Assembly: GCF_000733295.1 (NCBI RefSeq)
Contig: NZ_JPMI01000378.1
Coordinates: 62,001-126,000, forward strand
Length of the DNA stretch: 64,000 nucleotides
Direction of reading: 5' to 3'
DNA from: Archangium violaceum Cb vi76
GTDB taxonomy: Bacteria; Myxococcota; Myxococcia; Myxococcales; Myxococcaceae
The position numbers and the translations under genes were made by a program. Below the pieces are notes generated by a model, which worked only from the letters and a program-made list of their open reading frames with translations, was not told the origin of the DNA and made no database searches. Positions 31,447 to 40,222 of this stretch are shown piece by piece (within the stretch, counting starts at the first letter, position 1; each line of letters opens with the position of its first letter).

Positions 31447-32295
31447 ATGCAGCTCCATTTCACACGTCTGTCGTTCACCCTTGTCCTGCTGACAGGTCTG
31501 GCGGGATGCGGAGGAGTCGAGGAGGACTCCCGGTTCGCGACCCTCGGACAGGCGGTGGATGTGGCGAATGAAGATCGTGACCCGCCCAAGGGGCTGAATG
31601 GCACGAGTCCCGCCTGTTTCTGGGCCCATGGCACGCAGCAGGCGCTCCGGAACCTGGGCGGTGCGGCCCTCGATCAGGGCGCGGGCTTCCTGCCGGACAT
31701 CCCGCTGAGCCAGGTCTCCGAGTCCTGCCGGCACGCGCTCCGCTCCGCCGTCGAGTGTGCCCTCACCCGGGAGCAGTCCGTGATCGATCCCGTGACGGGC
31801 GAGCGCTACACGGGCTGGTGGGGGCTCGCGCCCTCATGGAGCAACAACGTGCTGAACACCGAGGGCCGCCGGTACGTGACGGCGTGCATGGTGCAGCGGC
31901 TGAACTACTACGGGAGGCCCGTGCCCATCCTCCTCGAGGGGCCCGCTCCCTCCATCGAGCGCAACGCCTCCTTCGACGCGGAGTACTCCATCGAGGAGTC
32001 GACCGTCTTCGGCGACTTGTTCTCGTCCACCACGCCCCTGCTGGGCATCCTGCCCGCCTTCAACGTGTTCGTCTGCTGGGAGTCGCTGCTGCCCCAGTCG
32101 TGCAGCCTGTTGGGACTGCCGCTGTTCGAGCAGCGGCTCTGCGACAACCTGCCGCTGTGCGGCGTGGTGCCGCTGGGCCCGTGCGGCTTGTGGTGCGTGC
32201 GCAATGGCCCCTATTGGAAGTGCCGGCCCAACCTGCTCGCCTCGCCGTGGACGGAGACCGTCCGGGTGAAGCTCGAGACGGACATGTGTCAGTGA
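31447..32295 (+). CDS. Cys-rich lipoprotein of unknown function
   Basis: The 282-residue product starts with a lipoprotein signal (LSFTLVLLTGLAGCGG). The mature part has many cysteines (ESCRHALRSAVEC, CWESLLPQSC, RLCDNLPLCGVVPLGPCGLWC), probably forming disulfides in the periplasm or at the surface. I do not recognise the family. ATG 31447 is chosen because the signal peptide starts there. It follows the kinase-TPR gene by 109 AT-richer bases that probably carry its own promoter. Confidence 0.7.
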   Translation: MQLHFTRLSFTLVLLTGLAGCGGVEEDSRFATLGQAVDVANEDRDPPKGLNGTSPACFWAHGTQQALRNLGGAALDQGAGFLPDIPLSQVSESCRHALRSAVECALTREQSVIDPVTGERYTGWWGLAPSWSNNVLNTEGRRYVTACMVQRLNYYGRPVPILLEGPAPSIERNASFDAEYSIEESTVFGDLFSSTTPLLGILPAFNVFVCWESLLPQSCSLLGLPLFEQRLCDNLPLCGVVPLGPCGLWCVRNGPYWKCRPNLLASPWTETVRVKLETDMCQ

Positions 32296-32356
32296 CGCCG
32301 GCTCGCCCGCCCGGGGTGCTGGCCGCCAATCCCGGGCGGCCTCCACCCGCCACACC

Positions 32357-32395
32357 GTTACCGCTTGGAATGGGGAGGGCGGTAGGCGACGCTGA
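32357..32395 (+). pseudogene. Scrap of an RND efflux pump gene
   Basis: These 39 bases match czcA bases 27702-27740 at 33 positions without gaps. In the matching frame they read YRLEWGG followed by a stop where the pump has YRLEWGGQYETL. The match includes TGGAATGGGG exactly. It sits 25 bases before the response regulator gene, where a neighbouring pump gene would be expected to end or begin. Confidence 0.5.
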
Positions 32396-32419
32396 CGAGC
32401 CGGGTGAAGGGGCACGCGC

Positions 32420-33103
32420 ATGAAGCTGCTGCTCGTCGAGGACGAGGAGAAGATGGCCCGGCTGCTGCAGCGGGGCTTGACGGAGGCGGGACACCAGGTG
32501 GACGTGTGTCAGCGGGGCGAGGACGCGCTGGAGCAGGCGCTGCAGATCGCCTACGACACCGTGCTGCTGGACTGGAACCTGCCGGACCTCGACGGGGTGG
32601 CGGTGCTCAGGCGCTGGCGCGAGCAGGGGCTGCGCACACCGGTGTTGATGCTCACCGCGCGCGGCACGGTGGGCGAGAAGGTGGTGGGGCTGCGCGCGGG
32701 GGCGGACGACTACCTGGTGAAGCCCTTCGCCTTCGAGGAGTTGCTGGCGCGGCTGGAGGCGCTGCACCGCCGGGGTGACGCACAGGGGCCGGCGCAGCAG
32801 GTGGGTCCGCTGGTGTTGGACTCGCGGCGGCGGGTGCTGCGGCATGGGGACAGGGAGCAGGTGCTCACGGGGCGGGAGTTCGCGCTCTTCGCCGAGCTGG
32901 CGAGCCACGCGGGCGAGGTGCTGGCGCGCTCCTCGCTGCTCAGCCACGTGTGGGGTGACAGCTTCGACGGGCCGCCCAACATCGTGGACGTGTACGTGGG
33001 CTACCTGCGCGGGAAGTTGAAGAAGCTGGAGGTGGAGCCGGGCGTGTCCATCCAGTCCGTGCGCGGAGTGGGCTTCCGGCTGGTGGTGGAGGGACACGGG
33101 TGA
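32420..33103 (+). CDS. OmpR-family response regulator
   Basis: The 227-residue protein has a receiver domain (acidic E7/D8, phospho-acceptor D51 in TVLLDWNLPDLDG, conserved K in YLVKPF). A winged-helix DNA-binding domain (LTGREFALFAELASHAGEVLARSSLLSHVW, then VDVYVGYLRGKL) ends in IQSVRGVGFRL. The size and pattern fit CzcR/CusR-like regulators. The kinase gene overlaps it by GTGA. Proximity to the metal pump, and the pump scrap just upstream, suggest metal-responsive control of efflux (inference). Confidence 0.9.
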   Translation: MKLLLVEDEEKMARLLQRGLTEAGHQVDVCQRGEDALEQALQIAYDTVLLDWNLPDLDGVAVLRRWREQGLRTPVLMLTARGTVGEKVVGLRAGADDYLVKPFAFEELLARLEALHRRGDAQGPAQQVGPLVLDSRRRVLRHGDREQVLTGREFALFAELASHAGEVLARSSLLSHVWGDSFDGPPNIVDVYVGYLRGKLKKLEVEPGVSIQSVRGVGFRLVVEGHG

Positions 33104-34494
33104 GGCTGTCGACACGGCTGTGGCTGCTGGGCGCGCTGGTGCCCATGGTGGGCATCCTGCTGACGCTGACGCTCGCGGCGGAGTTCTTCGAGGCGTGGCT
33201 GGCGCGCTCGGTGGACCGGGCGTTGCTCGCGCAGGCGGCGGTGGAGTCGGTGAGTCTCTTCGACGGGCCGGGAGGCCAGCCGCACCTGCACATGTTGAGC
33301 TCACCGCTGGAAAAGGAGGTGCGACCCTTCGCGCCGGCGGCCGAGCTGTTCGCGCCGGAAGGCCAGCGGCTGGTGTCCTATCCGTCCTCGGCCGAGGGGG
33401 TGCATGGGCCGGCTCCCGCACCGCATCCGCCGGGAGAGCCGCCGCGCTTCGAGACGGTGCGAGGCGAGGATGGAGCACGGCTGCGGCAGCTCACCCTGGG
33501 CGTCCGGGCTCCCGCGGGCGGGGTGTACACGCTGAGGCTGTCGGCGTCGCTGGCGCAGCAGGACTCGGCGGTGCGGGCCTTCCATGGGGTGACGTTGGCG
33601 GTGGCGGTGTTGCTGGGCGTGGTGCTCTTCGGCCTGCAGACGTGGCAGGCGCGGTGGCTGGCCGGGCGGTTGGAGCAACTCCGGGGGCTCATCGGCCGGC
33701 TGCGCGAGGGCGTGCTTCCCGGGGGGCTGGCGGAGGGGCGGCGGGGAGACGAGGTGTCGGAGGTGGAGGGGGCGCTGCACGAGGCCTCGGCGCGGCTCAA
33801 CGAGGCGCGGGAGGCGCAGGAGCAGCTCATCGCCCGGGCGGCGCACGAGCTGCGCACGCCGTTGGCGCTGATGCGCACGAGCCTGGACCTGGCGTTGTGG
33901 AAGGAGCGGGACGCGCGGTCGCTGCGCGAGGCGCTGGAGGAGACGCGGCGCGAGGTGGAGCGGCTGAGCGCGCTGGCGGGCAACCTGCTGGACCTGGCCT
34001 CGTTCGGACGAGGGGGCTGGGAGGTGCGAGCGGGAGACTTGCGCGAGGTGGTGGAGGACGCGACGGCGGCGGCGCGTGCCGAGGCCGAGGGGCGGGGCGT
34101 CTGGGTGACGGTGGAGGGGCCCGAGCCAGCACCCTGCCTCTTCCATGCGTCCTCGGTGAGGCAGGCGGTGGACAACCTGCTGGCCAACGCGCTGCGGTAC
34201 GCGCCGAAGGGGACGGAGATCGCCGTGCGGCTGGAGCGCGAGGGCGAGCGGTGGAGGTTGTCGGTCAGGGACCAGGGCCCTGGCATTCCAGCCGAGCACC
34301 GGGAGTCCGTCTTTCAACCCTTCCACCGGGTGGAGCCGAAGGGAGCGGGGACGGGGTTGGGGCTGGCGGTGGTTCAGGAGGTGGCGAAGCGCCACGGAGG
34401 CCGGGCCTGGGTCGCGGACGTGCGGGGGCCTGGGGCGGAGGTGGTGCTCGAGCTCCCCGTGGAAGGCCCTGGCACCGCGACCGCCGCCGCGTGA
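33100..34494 (+). CDS. Sensor histidine kinase, partner of the OmpR-type regulator
   Basis: The 464-residue kinase has membrane helices near residues 8-28 and 165-185 around a periplasmic sensor of about 135 residues. A HAMP-like linker, H box (ARAAHELRTPLALM), N box (DNLLANALRYAP), G1 (DQGPGIP), F and G2 (GTGLGLAVV) follow. Start is GTG 33100, overlapping the regulator stop. The periplasmic part contains several His residues (GGQPHLHML, GAPAPHPPG region) that could bind metal, but this is a guess. The stop lies one base from the convergent gene. Confidence 0.9.
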   Translation: MRLSTRLWLLGALVPMVGILLTLTLAAEFFEAWLARSVDRALLAQAAVESVSLFDGPGGQPHLHMLSSPLEKEVRPFAPAAELFAPEGQRLVSYPSSAEGVHGPAPAPHPPGEPPRFETVRGEDGARLRQLTLGVRAPAGGVYTLRLSASLAQQDSAVRAFHGVTLAVAVLLGVVLFGLQTWQARWLAGRLEQLRGLIGRLREGVLPGGLAEGRRGDEVSEVEGALHEASARLNEAREAQEQLIARAAHELRTPLALMRTSLDLALWKERDARSLREALEETRREVERLSALAGNLLDLASFGRGGWEVRAGDLREVVEDATAAARAEAEGRGVWVTVEGPEPAPCLFHASSVRQAVDNLLANALRYAPKGTEIAVRLEREGERWRLSVRDQGPGIPAEHRESVFQPFHRVEPKGAGTGLGLAVVQEVAKRHGGRAWVADVRGPGAEVVLELPVEGPGTATAAA

Positions 34495-34495
34495 A

Positions 34496-35158
34496 TCAGG
34501 CGCTTCCCTCGCGCACCACATCCAACCGGCACTGCACCTGGAGTGACAGGCCCACCTCCTCGAGGGACACGGGCGTCTGCTCCACGGCGCCGGCGGGAGC
34601 GCAGTCCACCACCTGAAGTGGCGCCTCGGCCGAGCCCAGGGCCGAGGCCAGCTCCCGGGCGCGCTCGACGAAGCGGCGGAGCAACTCCGCGCGGTGGGCC
34701 TCGGGCTGTGAGACGAAGGCCTCCACGGAGCCGAAGCCGAAGCGGGGCTGTTTCTTCATCTCGCGGCTGTCGCGCTCCACCTCGTGGCACACGCGCACCA
34801 GCGCGCCCACGCGGGAGCCGCGCGCCCAGAAATCCAGCTCGGCGGGGAGGGCAACCACCAGGAGCCCATCCACGGCGACGAAGGTCCGATCCTCGTCCTC
34901 GGGGAGCGACAGCTTCTTCGGGGCCGAGCGGTTGAAGCGCGTGTCCCTCGGCCGGAGCGTCACCTCGGCGCCGGTGGCCTCGCGGGCGCGGCGCTGGAGC
35001 TGCTCGCACGCGCGCCGCAGGAGGGGCAGGGCCTGGTCGATGCCCTCGGTATCGAGCGAGACGGAGAAGGAGACGCGCAGGAAATCCGGCCGCACGACGA
35101 GCTCGGCGCGGATGGGAGCGGGCTCATGCAGGGAGGGAGCTTTATAGGAGAGGGACAT
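34496..35158 (-). CDS. SIMPL/DUF541-like cytoplasmic protein, paralogue of the divergent gene
   Basis: The 220-residue protein has no signal peptide from ATG 35158. The segment LVVRPDFLRVSFSVSLDTEGIDQALPLL resembles the opening strand and helix of SIMPL (DUF541) domains. It is clearly homologous along its whole length to the product of 35220-35936 (LTVRPDVLRVSFAFGQESESLEQAV; later ELLRRFVERAREL against ELVKRWVERARGF). An in-frame ATG at 35221 would overlap the divergent gene's start codon, so the shorter start is more likely. Function is unknown. Confidence 0.65.
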   Translation of the reverse strand: MSLSYKAPSLHEPAPIRAELVVRPDFLRVSFSVSLDTEGIDQALPLLRRACEQLQRRAREATGAEVTLRPRDTRFNRSAPKKLSLPEDEDRTFVAVDGLLVVALPAELDFWARGSRVGALVRVCHEVERDSREMKKQPRFGFGSVEAFVSQPEAHRAELLRRFVERARELASALGSAEAPLQVVDCAPAGAVEQTPVSLEEVGLSLQVQCRLDVVREGSA

Positions 35159-35219
35159 AGCGGACGGCGAGCCTACCTGCTGGCAAGCTGCGCGGCACAT
35201 TCCCCTGGAGAGTCCGCTC

Positions 35220-35936
35220 ATGAAATGGCGTCCCCTCGTCGTCCCTGGCTGCGTGGTGCTCGTCTGTCTCTGGACCTCGTGTGGCCGCTCGTCGGTCTCG
35301 AGTGCCGTGGCCAGCTCGTACGACTCCGACCCGGTTCACGCCATCCCGGGGGAGGAGGAGGGCCTGACGGTGCGGCCGGACGTGCTGCGCGTGTCCTTCG
35401 CCTTCGGGCAGGAGTCGGAGTCGCTGGAGCAGGCGGTGCCGAAGCTGAAGGCGGCGGTGGAGCGGTACGTGCGCGCGGCGACCGAGGCCTCGAAGGTGGA
35501 GGTGGCGGTGAAGATGAAGGAGGTGGGCCTGGGGTCGGGTAAGCGGATGGCCGGAAACGAGGTGATGGCACACGGGGTGCTGGAGGTGGCGCTTCCCGAG
35601 GCGCAGGACTTCTGGAGCCGCACGGTGCTGGTGGCCACGCTGGTGAAGGTGGGGAGTCAGGAGGCGGCAGCGGCGGAGAAGGCGAACACGGGCCTGCGGG
35701 CGTCGTTCGGCTTTCCGGTGGCGCAGGTGCGGGAGCCGGAGGCGCGCCGGGACGAGCTGGTGAAGCGCTGGGTGGAGCGCGCCCGGGGCTTCGTCTCCCA
35801 GGCGCAGTCCGAGCGCGCCCCGCTGCAACTCGTCGGCTGCGAGCCTCCGGGCGCGGTGAAGCAGGCGCCGGTGTCGGTGGACGAGGTGGTGCTCTCGCTG
35901 GCGATGAGCTGCCGGCTGGACGCGGTGACGAAGTAG
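35220..35936 (+). CDS. SIMPL/DUF541-like lipoprotein, paralogue of the divergent gene
   Basis: The 238-residue protein has a lipoprotein signal (VVLVCLWTSCGRSS, lipobox Cys 21) and then the same fold as its divergent neighbour at 34496-35158. It is preceded by GGAGAG eight bases before ATG 35220. The pair is thus a head-to-head duplication with 61 bases between starts, one copy kept in the cytoplasm and one exported and lipid-anchored. SIMPL-type proteins are poorly understood envelope proteins, so no specific role is claimed. Confidence 0.7.
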   Translation: MKWRPLVVPGCVVLVCLWTSCGRSSVSSAVASSYDSDPVHAIPGEEEGLTVRPDVLRVSFAFGQESESLEQAVPKLKAAVERYVRAATEASKVEVAVKMKEVGLGSGKRMAGNEVMAHGVLEVALPEAQDFWSRTVLVATLVKVGSQEAAAAEKANTGLRASFGFPVAQVREPEARRDELVKRWVERARGFVSQAQSERAPLQLVGCEPPGAVKQAPVSVDEVVLSLAMSCRLDAVTK

Positions 35937-35943
35937 CGCCGGC

Positions 35944-36597
35944 TCAGCGGGGCTCGGGTGGGGCGGGGGCCTCGGTGTCCTCGTCCAGGGCGCGCCGGAG
36001 CGCGGACGCGCCGTTCTGGAGGATGGGGCGTCCGTGGGCGAAGCAGAGCACCTCGACGGGCAGGTGATCGAGGATGCGCCGGATGCTCAGCCGGGTGCGG
36101 CCGGGCTCGTCCTGGTATTGGCTCTCCACGAAGCGCGGCGTGCCGTTGTCGAAGTGGGTGAGGAGGTCCGAGAGGAAGATGACGCTCCGGGGCCGCTCCA
36201 TCCACAGGGCGTACATGGACTCGACGGGGCCGGGGGTGTGGTAGGCCACGAGGCCGCCGGGAATGTTGTCACCAGCGCCGTAGGTGGCATCCGGAGCGTC
36301 CTCCAGGCCGTAGGCCTCCTGGGGGGCCCACACGGGAGCGCCGAAGAGCTTGCGGAAGTACCAGGCGGCGCGTTGGTGGTTGCCGGCGGTGAGGACGATG
36401 GCCTCCACCCGGCCCAGCTTGCGCAGCGCCTTGTCGTCGATGGGCAATGGGTCGATGAGGGTGACGGCGCCGTCCTCGGCCACCACGGCGTAGGCCTCGC
36501 TCTCCATGCCGCCAATGCGGTCATCCTTGACGCTCCAGCGGTGGATGCCGGGAAGCACCTGCACCGTCCGGTGGGCTCGTTCCTTGGGCTCGCTCAT
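35944..36597 (-). CDS. MBL-fold protein with degenerate metal site
   Basis: The 217-residue protein has the metallo-beta-lactamase strand order (YAVVAEDGAVTLIDPLPI, VEAIVLTAGNHQRAA, LVAYHTPGPVESMYALW, SVIFLSDLLTHF, LCFAHGRPI). The HxHxDH zinc motif is reduced to a single His (AGNHQRAA). Later histidines in HTPG and AHG survive. It may bind one metal or none, so hydrolase activity is uncertain. It is soluble with no signal peptide and convergent with the SIMPL-like lipoprotein gene (7 bases apart). Confidence 0.75.
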   Translation of the reverse strand: MSEPKERAHRTVQVLPGIHRWSVKDDRIGGMESEAYAVVAEDGAVTLIDPLPIDDKALRKLGRVEAIVLTAGNHQRAAWYFRKLFGAPVWAPQEAYGLEDAPDATYGAGDNIPGGLVAYHTPGPVESMYALWMERPRSVIFLSDLLTHFDNGTPRFVESQYQDEPGRTRLSIRRILDHLPVEVLCFAHGRPILQNGASALRRALDEDTEAPAPPEPR

Positions 36598-36732
36598 GCG
36601 GCAAAGCTAGGCACCCGCGGACACGGCGCGTGGAGGCCCGGCCGCTCGGGCCCTTCCGGGGCGAGGGGTTGGGCCTCGCGAGCATGGGCCTTCCGGTGCT
36701 CCCAGCTTTGACGAAAGCAGGAGGGGAGCCCC

Positions 36733-38340
36733 ATGCGTGCTGTCCGCCCCCAGGGCGCCAAGGCGTTCTTCCGGATGCTCCGCTCTCTACCCGCCCGGCG
36801 GCCGGGCAGGCGGGGGCGGAGAGGGAGAGGTGCGCTCCTCGGCGGGCTCGTCGAGCGCTCGGTGGCGCCACCGCATCACCGGCTCGTGCGCCAGGTGTTC
36901 TTCCGGGCCCTGGGCGGCATCTACCTCATCGCCTTCTCCTCGTTGGCGCGGCAGGTGCGGGGGCTCTATGGCTCGCGCGGCATCCTGCCCGTGAAGGATT
37001 TGACGTCCTCTCCCCGGATGGTGTCGATGGGGTACGAGCGGTACCTCTGGTACCCCTCGTTGTTGTGGCTGGATGCGTCCGACAAGACGCTGGTGCGGGG
37101 CCTGCGCGCCGGCCAGGTGCTGTCGCTGGCGGTGATGGCGGGTGTGGCGCCCCAGGCCTCGCTGACGGCGCTGTGGGCCCTCTACCTCTCCTATGTCTCG
37201 CTGGGACGGGACTTCCTCTCGTTCCAGTGGGACGCGCTGCTGCTGGAGATGGGGCTGCTCGGCATGCTCACGGCACCGGTGGGTCCGCGACCCGGGCCGG
37301 GCCGGTACGAGCCCACCGCGGCGCAGGTGGCGCTGTGGCGGGCGCTCGTCTTCCGCCTCTACTTCGGCTCTGGAGTGTCCAAGCTGAAGTCCGGCGACGA
37401 GACGTGGCGCAAGCTCACCGCGTGCGACTACTACTACGAGACGGCGCCCCTCCCCACGCGCGGTGGTTGGTACGCGCACCACCTGCCGCCCCCGGTGCGG
37501 CGCTTCTCCACGGCGGCGGTGCTGGCGCTGGAGACGGTGGCGCCCTTCCTCGTCTTCGCGCCGAGGCGGTTGCGGCTCCTGGGCTTCTGGCTCTTCTCCG
37601 CGCTGCAGGGCGTCATCATCGCCACCGGCAACTATGGGTTCTTCAACGTGCAGTCGTTGGTGCTCGGCCTGTGGCTGCTGGACGATGCGTCCCTGCGGCG
37701 CTTCCTGCCGGCCCCTCCGCCCGCGAGGCCGAGGCCCTGGTGGCGCACCCTGGGGGCCTGGCTCCCCGCGGCGCCCTTCCTCGTCCTGGGGGCGAATGAA
37801 ATCCTGGCCCGCTTCCACCGTCCGCGCGAGGCGCCGCGATGGCTGGAGGAGTTGGAGAGGCGGGCGCGTCCGCTGCGTGCGGTGAACCCCTATGGCCTCT
37901 TCGCGGTGATGACGGTGCGCCGGCCGGAGATCGCCATCGAGGGCTCCGACGACGGCGAGACGTGGCACGAGTACACCTTCCGCTACAAGGTGAGCGACCC
38001 GGAGCGGCCCCCGAGGCAGGTGGCCCCCCATCAGCCGCGGTTGGACTGGCAGATGTGGTTCGCGGCGCTGGGCTCGCCGCCCATCTGGCTGCTCGCCTTC
38101 ATGCTGCGCCTGCTCGAGGGCGCTCCGGACGTGGGGAAGCTGCTCGCCGTCAATCCCTTCCCCGAGCACCCGCCGCGCTACATCCGTGCCACTTTGTACG
38201 ACTACCGGATGACGGACCCGGAGACGCACCGGCGCACGGGGACGTGGTGGAGCCGTGAGCGGTTGGGGCTCTACCTGCCGCCCCTGAGCCTGGCGCCGGG
38301 GGGGGCGTCGAGCCGGCTGCAATGGCACGCCGGGGAGTGA
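36733..38340 (+). CDS. Lipase maturation factor family membrane protein
   Basis: The 535-residue protein has an Arg-rich start and about seven to nine membrane segments. It shows the LMF family patterns LSFQWDALLLEMGLL, ALVFRLYFGSGVSKLKSGDETWRKLTACDYYYETAPLP and NYGFFNVQSLVLGLWLLDD. A C-terminal soluble domain contains RLDWQMWFAAL and PPRYIRATLYDY. In animals LMF1 aids lipase folding in the endoplasmic reticulum. In bacteria the role is not established. GCAGGAGGGG before ATG 36733 is a good ribosome binding site. Confidence 0.88.
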   Translation: MRAVRPQGAKAFFRMLRSLPARRPGRRGRRGRGALLGGLVERSVAPPHHRLVRQVFFRALGGIYLIAFSSLARQVRGLYGSRGILPVKDLTSSPRMVSMGYERYLWYPSLLWLDASDKTLVRGLRAGQVLSLAVMAGVAPQASLTALWALYLSYVSLGRDFLSFQWDALLLEMGLLGMLTAPVGPRPGPGRYEPTAAQVALWRALVFRLYFGSGVSKLKSGDETWRKLTACDYYYETAPLPTRGGWYAHHLPPPVRRFSTAAVLALETVAPFLVFAPRRLRLLGFWLFSALQGVIIATGNYGFFNVQSLVLGLWLLDDASLRRFLPAPPPARPRPWWRTLGAWLPAAPFLVLGANEILARFHRPREAPRWLEELERRARPLRAVNPYGLFAVMTVRRPEIAIEGSDDGETWHEYTFRYKVSDPERPPRQVAPHQPRLDWQMWFAALGSPPIWLLAFMLRLLEGAPDVGKLLAVNPFPEHPPRYIRATLYDYRMTDPETHRRTGTWWSRERLGLYLPPLSLAPGGASSRLQWHAGE

Positions 38341-38344
38341 GGGC

Positions 38345-39115
38345 TCAGCGGCCGGGCTCGGAGGGAGCGTGCGTCGCCGGGGGCCTCGCCACGGGGGCCG
38401 CGTCCCGGGCCTCGGGGGCGGGGTCGGCGTAGACGCCGCGGTACTCCGGGGGAAGCAACCTGGCCACGCGCCGCATCATCGCGTCGGTGAGGGCCTGGCG
38501 CGGGTCCTCGGCGCCGGTGGCCTCGGCCTCGAGCTCGTCCAGGAGGAAGGGCCTGCCGAAGCGGACGGTGAGGTGGGCGCGGCGCACCTGCTCCCGGCCC
38601 ATGTCCCGGTCATCGATGGGCATGAACTTTTCCGTCCCGGTGAGGGCCACGGGGACGATGGGGACACCGGCCCGGCGGGCGATGAGGGAGGCGCCCTTCT
38701 TGGCCTGGGTGAGGGCGCCCGTCCGGCTGCGGCCGCCCTCGGGGAAGATGAGGACGGAGTGGCCCTCCTTGAGCGTCTCCACGGCGCGCTTGATGGGCTC
38801 GATGTCCGAGGAGTTGGGGCGGATGGAGATGGTGTCCACGGCCTCGGTGCCGAGCCGGGTCATCACGGTACCCTGCAGTTTGATACCGGCCAGGAAGTAC
38901 ACCTTCCGGGGCCGCAGGGCCCGGTCGAGCGTGAATCCATCCGCGTTGGACAGATGGTTGCAGATGAAAAGGCTGGGCTGGGAGGGGAGGTTCTCCCGTC
39001 CGAGGACCTCCTCGGTGGTGCGGAGGTGCCAGACGGTGTCCATCAGTGTGCGCACGGCTGCCCGGCGAGGGCGTGCCGGCAGGACGGAAAGCAGCGCGAA
39101 GACGTTGTGGATCAA
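38345..39115 (-). CDS. 1-acyl-glycerol-3-phosphate acyltransferase (PlsC family)
   Basis: The 256-residue protein carries the acyltransferase motifs in order: NHLSNAD (the HX4D catalytic pair) near residue 54, the substrate-binding FPEGGRSRTG near 125, and VPVALTGTEKF. There is a short hydrophobic N-terminus and a Pro/Ala-rich tail. It should acylate lysophosphatidate or a related lysolipid at the inner membrane during phospholipid synthesis. It is convergent with the LMF gene. Confidence 0.9.
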   Translation of the reverse strand: MIHNVFALLSVLPARPRRAAVRTLMDTVWHLRTTEEVLGRENLPSQPSLFICNHLSNADGFTLDRALRPRKVYFLAGIKLQGTVMTRLGTEAVDTISIRPNSSDIEPIKRAVETLKEGHSVLIFPEGGRSRTGALTQAKKGASLIARRAGVPIVPVALTGTEKFMPIDDRDMGREQVRRAHLTVRFGRPFLLDELEAEATGAEDPRQALTDAMMRRVARLLPPEYRGVYADPAPEARDAAPVARPPATHAPSEPGR

Positions 39116-39306
39116 GGCCGGTGTCCCCCCTGGCTCGAACCTCCTCCTCCATGATGTGCATTCCAGCGTTGGCTACCCGGCGGAAAAGGGCAGCCAGGCG
39201 GACGGGCGCGCTTGCAAATCATCGCGGACGGGCCGTATCGAAATACACTCCTGAGCGCCGCTGTTCGAGTGGCACGCTCGTCCGCCCGCAGGCCCCCCTT
39301 ACCGCC

Positions 39307-40155
39307 TTGAAGACCTCGACGTTCACCCGCTCGCTGCTCCTGTCGTCCGCCCTGCTGCTCGGCGCCTGCCGTTCCGCGCCCGAGTCGCTCACCCTCGCCA
39401 TGCCGGAGGACCGGCCGCTGCATGCCCATGGGGAATCCGTGGTGCTGCAGGCGGTCGCGCTCGATGGAGAGGGCCAGCCGGTGGAGAACCCGAAGTTGCG
39501 GTGGGTGAGCTCGGCGCCGGAGGTGGCCTCGGTGGAGAACGGGGTGGTGGTGGCGCGCAAGTCCGGCAAGGCGAAGATCTCCGCCGCGGCTGGAAAGGCC
39601 CGGGCCTCGGTGGAGGTGCAGGTGTCCATCCCGAGCCTGGTGGACATCCGGGTGGATGGGGCGGACTTCCTGCTGGCGGGCAACTCCATCGCCATCTCCG
39701 CGGTGGTGAAGAACGAGCTGGGCAAGCCGCTGGTGGACGTGCCGCCGCGGTGGACGACGAGTGATCCCACGGTGGCGCGGGTGGAGAAGGGGCGGCTGGT
39801 GGGCGTGGCGCCCGGGCGGGCCACCATCACCGCGACGGTGCCTCCGCTGAGCCGCAACCTGCAGGTGCAGGTGGTGCGCTCGGACTTCGCGCGGGTGGAG
39901 GTGGAGCCCACGCACCTGATCTTCGCGAAGGTGGGACAGAGGCAGCAGTTGCGCGCCAAGACGTTCAACAACCGGGGCGTGTCGCTCAGCGACGTGCCCG
40001 TTACCTGGTTCAGCTCGGACTGGTCGGTGGCGACGGTGACGCCCACCGGGCAGGTGACGGCGGTGGGGCCGGGGCGCACGGTGGTGACGGCCACGGCTGG
40101 CAGGCGCAAGGCCGCCGCCGAGGTCGTCTTCGAGGTCAAGACGGCCCGGCGCTGA
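39307..40155 (+). CDS. Lipoprotein with tandem Big2 (bacterial Ig-like) domains
   Basis: The 282-residue product begins at TTG 39307 with a lipoprotein signal (RSLLLSSALLLGAC). Three Ig-like Big2 repeats follow, recognisable by LRWVSSAPEVASVENGVVVARKSGKAKI, RWTTSDPTVARVEKGRLVGVAPGRATI and TWFSSDWSVATVTPTGQVTAVGPGRTVV. Such domains mediate adhesion or act as spacers on the cell surface. No ATG exists between the upstream stop and the signal, so TTG is the likeliest start. It is convergent with traB. Confidence 0.82.
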   Translation: MKTSTFTRSLLLSSALLLGACRSAPESLTLAMPEDRPLHAHGESVVLQAVALDGEGQPVENPKLRWVSSAPEVASVENGVVVARKSGKAKISAAAGKARASVEVQVSIPSLVDIRVDGADFLLAGNSIAISAVVKNELGKPLVDVPPRWTTSDPTVARVEKGRLVGVAPGRATITATVPPLSRNLQVQVVRSDFARVEVEPTHLIFAKVGQRQQLRAKTFNNRGVSLSDVPVTWFSSDWSVATVTPTGQVTAVGPGRTVVTATAGRRKAAAEVVFEVKTARR

Positions 40156-40188
40156 GCAACTCGCGGCGTCCCCTCTCCCTGCGCGGCG

Positions 40189-40211
40189 CCCCTCTCCCTC
40201 TGGGGGAGGGG
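40189..40211. terminator. Hairpin between the convergent Big2 and traB genes
   Basis: CCCCTCTCCC (40189-40198), loop TCT and GGGGGAGGGG (40202-40211) pair along ten bases with one G-T wobble. It lies between two convergent stop codons and probably serves both. It resembles the REP-like units at 20660-20794. Confidence 0.55.
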
Positions 40212-40222
40212 GCCATGCGCTG

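Noticed and set aside
35159-35221. Upstream ATG at 35221 for the reverse SIMPL-like gene
   Set aside because: It would overlap the start codon of the divergent gene and leave no room for either promoter. The added 21 residues do not resemble the paralogue or a signal peptide.
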